Assembly (NCBI GenBank): GCA_947453725.1
Contig: CANGHH010000002.1
Location: 124,001 to 188,000, forward strand
Direction of reading: 5' to 3'
From: Betaproteobacteria bacterium
GTDB lineage: Bacteria; Pseudomonadota; Gammaproteobacteria; Burkholderiales; Burkholderiaceae_C
Length of the DNA stretch: 64,000 nt
Shown here: in pieces, positions 42,687 to 49,529 of the stretch
Position numbering within the stretch: the first letter of the stretch is position 1
Layout: each line of letters starts with the position of its first letter
Notes under the pieces: model-generated
Told to the model about the DNA's origin: nothing
Database searches by the model: none
The model's input: the letters and a program-made list of their open reading frames with translations, nothing else
Translations under genes and position numbers: made by a program

Positions 42687-43912
42687 CCGACTACGACCAA
42701 CTGGACGCCTGGATCGCGGCCCATTTCGACGAGGAAACGCGCTTCCTGCAGGCCCTGGTGCAGGTGCCGACCGACACCCCGCCGGGCAACAACGCGCCCC
42801 ACGCGGAACGCACCGCCGAGCTGTTGGCCGGCATGGGCCTGGTGGCCGAGCAGCACGCCGTGCCGGCGGCCGAGGTGCAGGCCTGCGGCCTGCAGTCGAT
42901 CACCAACCTGATCGTCCGCCGCCGCTACGCCGAAAGCGGCCCGACCATGGCGCTGAACGCCCATGGCGACGTGGTGCCGCCCGGCGAAGGCTGGACCCAC
43001 GGCCCCTACTCGGGCGAGATCGTGGACGGCAAGCTGTACGGCCGCGCCTCGGCGGTCAGCAAGAGCGATTTCGCCAGCTTCACCTTCGCGCTGCGGGCGC
43101 TGGAATCGCTGGGTGTGAACCTGCGCGGCGGCATCGAACTGCACTTCACCTACGACGAGGAATTCGGTGGCGAACTGGGTCCGGGCTGGTTGCTGTCGCA
43201 TGGCCTGACGAAGCCCGACCTGCTGATCGCCGCCGGCTTCAGCTACCAGGTGGTGACGGCCCACAACGGCTGCCTGCAGATGGAGGTCACGCTGCACGGC
43301 CTGGCCTCGCACGCGGCCTACCCGCAGACCGGCGTCGACGCCCTGCAGGCGGCGACGAAGCTGCTGACCGCGCTCTACGCGTACAACGAGGTGCTGCGCA
43401 CCCGGCTGTCGCAGGTCGCCGGCATCACCCACCCCTACCTGAATGTCGGCCGGATCGAAGGCGGCAGCAACACCAACGTCGTGCCCGGCAAGGTGGTGCT
43501 GAAGCTGGACCGGCGGATGATCCCCGAGGAAGACGCGACGGCCGTCGAGGCTGAAGTGCGCGCGCTGATCGAGGCCGTGGTGGCGGATTGCCAGGGCATC
43601 CGCCTGGAAGTCAGGCGCCTGCTGCTGGCGCAGTCGCTGCAGCCGCTGCCCGGCAACGCCGCGCTGGTGGCGGCGATACAGCGGCACGGCCTGGCCGTCT
43701 TCGGCGAGCCCATCCCCGAATCGGGCACGCCGCTGTACACCGACGTGCGCCTGTACGGCGCCCACGGCGTGCCGGCCGTGATCTACGGCGCGGGACCGCG
43801 AACGGTGCTGGAAAGCAACGCCAAGCGCGCCGACGAACACCTGTTGCTGAGCGACCTGCAAGGCGCCACGCGGGTCATCGCGCGGACGCTGCTCGACCTG
43901 CTGCGGGCCTGA
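42683..43912 (+). CDS. M20-family amidohydrolase homologue with altered metal site
   Basis: A 409-residue ArgE/DapE-like protein. It keeps NAHGDVVPPGEGW, TYDEEFGGELG and the dimerisation-domain GLASHAAYPQTG. By eye, three usual zinc-ligand positions are changed: the bridging Asp of GRGxxD is replaced (GRASAVSKSDF), the acidic residue of the GEP region is absent (IAAGFSYQVV), and the final His before (N/D)E is Lys (NAKRADEH). I recall similar sequences in Burkholderia, so this may be a subfamily rather than decay. Start overlaps the uraD-allC stop by 4 bases. Substrate unknown. Confidence 0.82.
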   Translation: MTDYDQLDAWIAAHFDEETRFLQALVQVPTDTPPGNNAPHAERTAELLAGMGLVAEQHAVPAAEVQACGLQSITNLIVRRRYAESGPTMALNAHGDVVPPGEGWTHGPYSGEIVDGKLYGRASAVSKSDFASFTFALRALESLGVNLRGGIELHFTYDEEFGGELGPGWLLSHGLTKPDLLIAAGFSYQVVTAHNGCLQMEVTLHGLASHAAYPQTGVDALQAATKLLTALYAYNEVLRTRLSQVAGITHPYLNVGRIEGGSNTNVVPGKVVLKLDRRMIPEEDATAVEAEVRALIEAVVADCQGIRLEVRRLLLAQSLQPLPGNAALVAAIQRHGLAVFGEPIPESGTPLYTDVRLYGAHGVPAVIYGAGPRTVLESNAKRADEHLLLSDLQGATRVIARTLLDLLRA

Positions 43913-44035
43913 GCGCCGGCGCCCTGCCTTGATGCGCGACGCTGCAGAATGGTGCGCGTCCTGCCTGGGCTTTCGAGCACGAAACTTGCGCTCTGCACCG
44001 GCAAACGATTCCACCAGCCCGTTCCCGGAGACACG

Positions 44036-45085
44036 ATGAAGCCCCTGATCACCCTGATCCAGCGCCGCACCCTGCTGGCCGCAGCCGCCCTGATCGCCGC
44101 CCCTGCCCTGGCGCTGGCGCAAACCGCCACGCCGATCAAGTTCCAGCTCGACTGGCGCTTCGAAGGCCCGGCCGCGCTGTTCCTGGCTTCCACCGCCAAG
44201 GGCTACTACAAGGCCGCCGGCCTCGACGTGACCATCGACGCCGGCAACGGCAGCGGTGGCACCGTCACCCGCGTGGCGTCGGGCACCTACGACATGGGCT
44301 TCGCCGACATGGCGGCCCTGATGGAATTCCACGCCAACAACCCCGACGCGGCCAACAAGCCGGTGGCCATCATGATGGTCTACAACAACACGCCGGCGGC
44401 GGTGCTGACCCTGAAGAAAAACGGGATCAGCAAGCCGGCCGACCTGAACGGCAAGAAGCTCGGCGCCCCGGTCTTCGACGCCGGCCGGCGCGGTTTCCCG
44501 GTCTTCGCCAAGGCCAACAACATCAACGGCGTGACCTGGACCAGCATGGATCCGCCGCTGCGCGAAACCATGCTGGTGCGCGGCGACATCGACGCCATCA
44601 CCGGCTTTTCCTTCACCTCGCAGCTGAACCTCGAAGCGCGGGGCGTGAAGGCCGAAGACATCGTCGTGCTGCCTTTCAGCAGCTACGGCGTGAAGCTCTA
44701 CGGCAACGTGATCATCGCGTCGCCGAAGCTGCTGAAAGAGAACCCGGCGGCGGTCAAGGCCTTCCTCAGCGCCTTCGTCAAGGGCGCCAAGGAGGTGATG
44801 GCCAAGCCCGACGAGGCCATCGCCACCGTCAAGGCGCGCGACGGCATCATCGACGTGGCGCTGGAAACCCGCCGCCTGAAAATGGCCATCGACTCGGTGG
44901 TGGCCAGCCCCGACGCGCGCGCCGAAGGTTTCGGCCAGGCCGTTCCCGGCCGCCTGGCGCTGATGGCTTCGCAAGTCTCCGACGCTTTCAACACCAAGAC
45001 CCGCGTCGACCCGGGCGCCGTCTGGAACCCGGCTTTCCTGCCGTCCAAGGCCGAACTCAACGTGCTGCCGCCGGCGAAGAAATAG
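44036..45085 (+). CDS. NitT/TauT-type ABC transporter substrate-binding protein
   Basis: A periplasmic binding protein of the NMT1/THI5-like type. The 349 residues start with a signal peptide (LLAAAALIAAPALALAQ) with a twin-Arg-like IQRRTLL ahead of it, then FQLDWRFEGPAALFLASTAKGYY, LDVTIDAGNGSGG, and GAPVFDAGRRGFPVF. GGAG lies 6 bases before the ATG. Its ATPase and permease are 1.5 kb downstream on the same strand. The purine-enzyme surroundings suggest a purine or ureide ligand, which is inference. Confidence 0.9.
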   Translation: MKPLITLIQRRTLLAAAALIAAPALALAQTATPIKFQLDWRFEGPAALFLASTAKGYYKAAGLDVTIDAGNGSGGTVTRVASGTYDMGFADMAALMEFHANNPDAANKPVAIMMVYNNTPAAVLTLKKNGISKPADLNGKKLGAPVFDAGRRGFPVFAKANNINGVTWTSMDPPLRETMLVRGDIDAITGFSFTSQLNLEARGVKAEDIVVLPFSSYGVKLYGNVIIASPKLLKENPAAVKAFLSAFVKGAKEVMAKPDEAIATVKARDGIIDVALETRRLKMAIDSVVASPDARAEGFGQAVPGRLALMASQVSDAFNTKTRVDPGAVWNPAFLPSKAELNVLPPAKK

Positions 45086-45112
45086 GGCCTGACGGCGGCG
45101 CGCGGGGTCCCG

Positions 45113-45637
45113 TCAAGGCAGGCGGTAGCTCAGTTGCAGCATCACGGCCGCATCGCCCAGCATGTGCAGTTCCGCCGAGGTGCGCTGGCTGAGCTGCCAG
45201 CCGGTGGACAGCACCGCGCCTGGCGAAAAACCGTTCACGTTCAACGGCACCTTGTTCTTGTACTTGCCGACATAGCCGTACAGCAGGCCGGCCGACCACT
45301 GCGCATTCCACTGCGGTATGCCCAGCACGCCGTCGTAATGGTGGCCGACATAAACGTAAGCGCTGGGCTGGCCGAAGGAATTTCTGAAGTACGCTGCGCC
45401 TGCGATGCGGCCGTCATCGCGCTGGCGCTCCAGGCCCAGCGCGTAGACCGGTTTGTGTTCAGGGCTGGGCCGGAAATGGCCCGTGAAGGGCGACACCATC
45501 AGCCGGTAGCTGCCGGGGTCGTCGAAGATGTTGAAATTCCAGTCGTAGGCCCTCGCGGTGGTGGGGCTGGCGCTGGCAGCGGCGGCGATGAAAATGAAAA
45601 AAAACGGCCTCGCGGGCCGGTGGGTGAGGTAAGGCAT
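45113..45637 (-). CDS. Predicted small outer-membrane beta-barrel protein
   Basis: From the ATG at 45637 the protein has 174 residues: a signal peptide (FFFIFIAAAASASPTTARA) and alternating beta strands rich in Tyr and Gly (GAAYFRNSFGQPSAYVYVG, SAGLLYGYVGKYKNKVP), ending in LQLSYRLP with the terminal aromatic pattern of outer-membrane barrels. I recall similar Burkholderiales proteins carrying the unsupported name sn-glycerol-3-phosphate transporter; a PagP-like barrel is more plausible by layout. Its start codon shares the tetramer CATG with the divergent hydrolase. The gene interrupts the importer genes. Confidence 0.75.
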   Translation of the reverse strand: MPYLTHRPARPFFFIFIAAAASASPTTARAYDWNFNIFDDPGSYRLMVSPFTGHFRPSPEHKPVYALGLERQRDDGRIAGAAYFRNSFGQPSAYVYVGHHYDGVLGIPQWNAQWSAGLLYGYVGKYKNKVPLNVNGFSPGAVLSTGWQLSQRTSAELHMLGDAAVMLQLSYRLP

Positions 45638-46553
45638 GCGGCGGATTGTCGCGGCTTTCGTCTGCCTGCTGCCGGCTCTCTTGAGCGCTTGTTCCTGGCT
45701 CGACGTCAAGCAGCGCGTCTGGGCCTTGCGGCCGACGCCCGGCCGGCCGATGGCCTACGCCGAAGGCAGCCCCGCGCTGCAGAGCGCCTTCAGGCCGGGC
45801 GATCAGCGCTGGATGGTCACGGTGCCCGGCGAGGGCGGGCGCAGCGAACAGCTGGCCCTGTGGTGGCTGCCGCAACCCGCTGCCGACGCGCCGACGCTGC
45901 TCTACCTGCACGGCACCTTCCGCAACCTCTACGAGAACCTGCCGAAGATCCAGGCGCTGCGCCAGGCCGGCTTTGCCATCGTCGCGGTCGACTACCGCGG
46001 CTGGGGCGACAGCACGGCCATCGTGCCGTCGGAAGCGACCATTTCGGAAGACGCCCGGGTCGCCTGGGTCGAACTCGTCAAGCGTCAGCCGACGCCCGGC
46101 CGGCGCGTGGTCTACGGCCATTCGATGGGCAGCGCCACCGCGGTGTCGCTGGCCAGCACCTTGCATGTCAACGTGGACTACGGCGCGCTGGTGCTGGAAT
46201 CGGCCTTCACGCGGCTGCCCGACGTCGCGGAATCGGCCGGCTTCTGGGGCCGCGTGGGCGCCGCCGTCACGACGCTGGAATTCGATTCGCTGTCGCGCAT
46301 CGGCCTGGTCGACGCGCCGATCGTGATGCTGCACGGCAGCAACGACAGGACCGTGCCGATCGACCTCGGCCAGCGGCTGCGCGAAGCGGCGCCGCGCGGT
46401 GTGCGCTGGGTGCCCGTTGCCGGCGGCACCCACAGCGACCTGCAGCTCGAAGCCCCCGAGCTCTACCAGCGCACTTTCCAGGCGCTGATCGCGCGTTTGC
46501 CGCGACCGATTGAACCGCAGTCCGAACCCCTTCTGAAACCACCCCGACCATGA
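45636..46553 (+). CDS. Lipoprotein alpha/beta hydrolase (BEM46/ABHD13-like)
   Basis: A 305-residue serine hydrolase with a lipobox LLSAC at about 15-19, so probably membrane-anchored in the cell envelope. The triad is Ser in YGHSMGSATA, Asp in HGSNDRTVP and His in GGTHSDLQ; YLHGTF supplies the oxyanion loop and VDYRGWGDS is typical. The ATG at 45636 is supported by the lipoprotein signal directly after it. Its stop overlaps the next ATPase gene by 4 bases, so a hydrolase and an importer ATPase are co-translated. Confidence 0.88.
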   Translation: MRRIVAAFVCLLPALLSACSWLDVKQRVWALRPTPGRPMAYAEGSPALQSAFRPGDQRWMVTVPGEGGRSEQLALWWLPQPAADAPTLLYLHGTFRNLYENLPKIQALRQAGFAIVAVDYRGWGDSTAIVPSEATISEDARVAWVELVKRQPTPGRRVVYGHSMGSATAVSLASTLHVNVDYGALVLESAFTRLPDVAESAGFWGRVGAAVTTLEFDSLSRIGLVDAPIVMLHGSNDRTVPIDLGQRLREAAPRGVRWVPVAGGTHSDLQLEAPELYQRTFQALIARLPRPIEPQSEPLLKPPRP

Positions 46554-47362
46554 CCGCCTTTGTCGACTTCCGCAACGTTTGGCTCGCCTACAACGACGAA
46601 CTGATGGCCCAGGGGCACTTCGCAGTGGAAGACATTTCCCTGCAGGTGGAAAAGGGCGAATTCATCGCCATCGTCGGGCCCAGCGGCTGCGGCAAGAGCA
46701 CCTTCATGAAGCTCACCACGGGCCTGAAGATGCCCAGCAAGGGCAGCATTCACATCGGCGGCCAGCCCGTCACCGGCCCGCTGAAGATCAGCGGCATGGC
46801 CTTCCAGGCGCCCAGCCTGCTGCCGTGGCGAACGACCCTGGCCAATGTGCTGCTGCCGCTGGAAATCGTCGAGCCCTACCGCAGCAGCTTCAAGGCCAAG
46901 CGCCTTGAATACGAGGCCAAGGCGCGCGACCTGCTGAAGAGCGTCGGCCTGGGCGGCTACGAGGACAAGTTCCCCTGGCAACTGAGTGGTGGCATGCAGC
47001 AGCGCGCCAGCATCTGCCGTGCGCTGGTGCACGAGCCGCAGATGCTGCTGCTCGACGAGCCTTTCGGCGCGCTCGACGCCTTCACCCGCGAAGAGCTGTG
47101 GTGCACGCTGCGCGACCTTCAGGCGGCGCAGAAGTTCAACGTCATCCTGGTTACCCACGACCTGCGCGAGAGCGTCTTCCTGGCCGACACGGTCTACGTG
47201 ATGAGCCGCAGCCCGGGTCGCTTCGTCGTCCAGCGCCACATCGACCTGCCGCGACCGCGCGACCTGGAAGTGACCTACACGCCGCAGTTCACCGACATCG
47301 TCCACGAGTTGCGCGGGCACATCGGCGCCATGCGAAAGACCGGCGTGGCGGTGCCGCAGTGA
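46550..47362 (+). CDS. NitT/TauT-type ABC transporter ATPase
   Basis: Cytoplasmic ATPase of the importer. The 270 residues contain Walker A GPSGCGKSTF, Q-loop FQAPSLLPWRT, signature LSGGMQQRASICRAL, Walker B LLLDEPFGALD and the switch His in VTHDLRES, matching SsuB/TauB/NrtD proteins. ATGA overlap with the hydrolase upstream and GTGA overlap with the permease downstream make a tight operon. Confidence 0.93.
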   Translation: MTAFVDFRNVWLAYNDELMAQGHFAVEDISLQVEKGEFIAIVGPSGCGKSTFMKLTTGLKMPSKGSIHIGGQPVTGPLKISGMAFQAPSLLPWRTTLANVLLPLEIVEPYRSSFKAKRLEYEAKARDLLKSVGLGGYEDKFPWQLSGGMQQRASICRALVHEPQMLLLDEPFGALDAFTREELWCTLRDLQAAQKFNVILVTHDLRESVFLADTVYVMSRSPGRFVVQRHIDLPRPRDLEVTYTPQFTDIVHELRGHIGAMRKTGVAVPQ

Positions 47363-48138
47363 AGGCCTTCATGAAGACCAAGACCCTCGAGCGCTGGTCG
47401 CCCTTCATCCTGCTGCTGGCCATCCTGCTGCTGTGGCAGGTCTTCGTGGTGCTGTTCAGCATCCCGGACTTCATCTTCCCCAGCCCCTGGCAAATCGCCA
47501 CCCAGTTCACCGAGTTCAGCGGCCCGCTGCTGGAAGCCGCGTGGAAGACCTTCTGGGTGACGATGCTCGGTTTCGCGCTGGCCATCGTGGTCGGCGTGCT
47601 GCTCGGCTTCCTGGTCGGCAGCAGCCGCGCCGCTTATGCCGCGCTGTACCCGCTGCTGGTCGGCTTCAACGCGGTGCCCAAGGCCGCGGTCGTGCCGATC
47701 CTGGTGGTCTGGTTCGGCATCGGTCTGGGGCCGGGCATCCTCACCGCTTTCCTGATCAGTTTCTTCCCGATCACCGTCAACATCGCCACCGGCCTGGCGA
47801 CGCTCGAACCCGAGCTCGAAGACGTGCTGCGCGTGCTGGGCGCCAAGCGCTGGGACGTGCTGGTCAAGGTCGGCCTGCCGCGATCGATGCCTTTTTTCTA
47901 CGGCAGCCTGAAGATCGCGATCACGTTGGCCTTTGTCGGCACCGTGCTGGCTGAGATGACGGCCGGTGACAGCGGCATTGGCTACCTGATGCAGACCGCC
48001 GGCAGCCAGCAACGCATGCCGCTGGCCTTCGCCGGCCTGGTCACCATCGGCGCGATGGCGATGGCCATGTACGAGCTGTTCAGCTGGGTCGAGAAGCGCA
48101 CCACCGGATGGGCCCATCGGGGCACGCACGGCGAGTAG
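47359..48138 (+). CDS. NitT/TauT-type ABC transporter permease
   Basis: Inner-membrane subunit of the importer; 259 residues from a GTG at 47359 that overlaps the ATPase stop (an ATG at 47371 is the alternative). About six membrane segments, with the EAA loop in LRVLGAKRWDVLVKVGLP that docks the ATPase, and NAVPKAAVVPILVVWFGIG, both typical of SsuC/TauC. Two bases separate its stop from the downstream deaminase start, linking the transport system to a base or nucleoside deaminase. Confidence 0.92.
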   Translation: MKAFMKTKTLERWSPFILLLAILLLWQVFVVLFSIPDFIFPSPWQIATQFTEFSGPLLEAAWKTFWVTMLGFALAIVVGVLLGFLVGSSRAAYAALYPLLVGFNAVPKAAVVPILVVWFGIGLGPGILTAFLISFFPITVNIATGLATLEPELEDVLRVLGAKRWDVLVKVGLPRSMPFFYGSLKIAITLAFVGTVLAEMTAGDSGIGYLMQTAGSQQRMPLAFAGLVTIGAMAMAMYELFSWVEKRTTGWAHRGTHGE

Positions 48139-48140
48139 GC

Positions 48141-48620
48141 ATGAACCGGGACCAGCAACTGCGCCACCTGCGGCGCGCCAACGAAGTCGCCCGCGAAACG
48201 ATGGCCAAGGGCCGCCACCCCTTCGGCGCCATCCTGGTCGCAGCCGACGGCGAGACCGTGCTCCTGGAACACGGCAACGTCGACACCGTCAACCACGCCG
48301 AAGCCGTACTGGCCCGCGTCGCCGCCCACCGTTTCGATGCCGCCACGCTGTGGGGCTGCACCCTGGTCACCACCGTCGAGCCCTGCGCGATGTGCGCGGC
48401 CACGCAGTACTGGGCCCACATCGGCGGCCTGCTCTACGGCATGAGCGAAGAACGCCTGCTCGAACTGACCGGGAACCATGCCGCGAACCCGACGCTGAAC
48501 CTGCCCTGCCGCAGCATCTTCGCGGCCGGCCAGAAGGCCATCGCGGTGAGTGGGCCGGTGCCCGAGGTGGAAGCCGAGATCGCGGCCTTGCACAGCGGGT
48601 TCTGGCAAGCCGGCGCATGA
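48141..48620 (+). CDS. Nucleoside/base deaminase (CDA superfamily)
   Basis: A 159-residue zinc deaminase. HAEAVLARV supplies the zinc His and catalytic Glu, and VEPCAMCAATQYW the two Cys ligands. Overall layout resembles guanine deaminase of the GuaD/YkoA group and TadA-like proteins, and the location among purine-degradation and transport genes favours a free base or nucleoside over tRNA. The ATG at 48141 gives MNRDQQLRHLRRAN; a longer frame to 48108 overlaps the permease. Its stop overlaps ureD by 4 bases. Confidence 0.87.
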   Translation: MNRDQQLRHLRRANEVARETMAKGRHPFGAILVAADGETVLLEHGNVDTVNHAEAVLARVAAHRFDAATLWGCTLVTTVEPCAMCAATQYWAHIGGLLYGMSEERLLELTGNHAANPTLNLPCRSIFAAGQKAIAVSGPVPEVEAEIAALHSGFWQAGA

Positions 48621-49477
48621 CGGCGCCGGGCTGGCGCGGGCAGCTGACGCTGGACTACCGGCGCACTGGCGGCGGCACAGCGGGCAGCGCGTCGCGCACC
48701 GTGGCGCACGACCGCCACGAAGGCCCGCTGCGGGTGCTGCAGGCGCTGTACCCCGAAGGTCCGGGCATCTGCCACCACGTGCTGGTGCACCCGCCGGGCG
48801 GCCTGGTCGGCGGCGACGAACTGCACATCGATGCCACCCTGCAGGCCGGCGCCCACGCGCTGATCACCACGCCCGGCGCGGCGCGCTTCTACCGCAGCGC
48901 GGGCCCGCAGGCGCTGCAGCAGACGCGGCTGCAACTGGCCGAAGGCGCGCGGCTGGAATGGTTGCCGCTCGAGACCATCGCCTACAGCGGCTGCCGCGCC
49001 GACAACAGCCTGCGCGCCGAACTCGCGCCCGGCGCTGAGATGATCGCCTGGGACGTGCTGGTGCTGGGCCTGCCGGCCGCCGGGCAGCCCTTCGCGGCCG
49101 GCTGCTACCGCCAGCACCTGGAAGTGCCCGGCTGCTGGCTGGAACGCGCCCGCATTGCCGCCGCCGACGAGGGCCTGCTGCGCGGGCCGCTCGGCTGGGC
49201 AGGTCACAGCGTGCTGGCCACGCTGTGGTTCGCGGCCGGTGCGCCGCTGCTGCCAGCACGCCGTGACGCCCTGCTCGAGGCGGCTCGAGGCTGCGTGGCC
49301 GGCAGTGCGCTGGCGGCGACGGCCGGCGTCACCTCGCCGCAGAGCCGGGTGCTGGTGCTGCGGGCGCTGGCCGGGCAGGTGGAAACGGCGATGCACTTGC
49401 TGACCGCCGTCCGCGCCGCCTGGCGCCAGGCGGCGTGGGGCCTGGCCGCCGAGCCGCCGCGCATCTGGCGCACCTGA
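48617..49477 (+). CDS. ureD: Urease accessory protein UreD
   Basis: UreD (UreH) works with UreF, UreG and UreE to load nickel into urease. The 286 residues include HPPGGLVGGDELHIDATL, TTPGAARFYRSAGPQALQ, EWLPLETIAYSGCRA and CYRQHLEVPGCW, all typical of the family. It is translationally coupled to the deaminase (ATGA). Unusually, the urease structural genes ureABC do not follow: gspA begins 52 bases later. The urea made from allantoate could be its ultimate purpose, with the remaining ure genes elsewhere. Confidence 0.93.
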   Translation: MTAPGWRGQLTLDYRRTGGGTAGSASRTVAHDRHEGPLRVLQALYPEGPGICHHVLVHPPGGLVGGDELHIDATLQAGAHALITTPGAARFYRSAGPQALQQTRLQLAEGARLEWLPLETIAYSGCRADNSLRAELAPGAEMIAWDVLVLGLPAAGQPFAAGCYRQHLEVPGCWLERARIAAADEGLLRGPLGWAGHSVLATLWFAAGAPLLPARRDALLEAARGCVAGSALAATAGVTSPQSRVLVLRALAGQVETAMHLLTAVRAAWRQAAWGLAAEPPRIWRT

Positions 49478-49529
49478 GCCCGGCGCGACCCGGGGCCGTC
49501 GCCGTCCGCCAGCCCCTTATCCTCGCGCC

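Noticed and set aside
42098-44974. A 958-codon open frame on the minus strand
   Set aside because: Antisense to allC, the M20 gene and the binding-protein gene; same shadow composition, and no ribosome-binding site or motif.
45087-45119. Possible terminator between the convergent binding-protein and barrel genes
   Set aside because: The stem (GCCTGACGG with CCGTCAAGGC) has a bulge and a 14-base loop and overlaps the barrel gene's stop; too weak to call.
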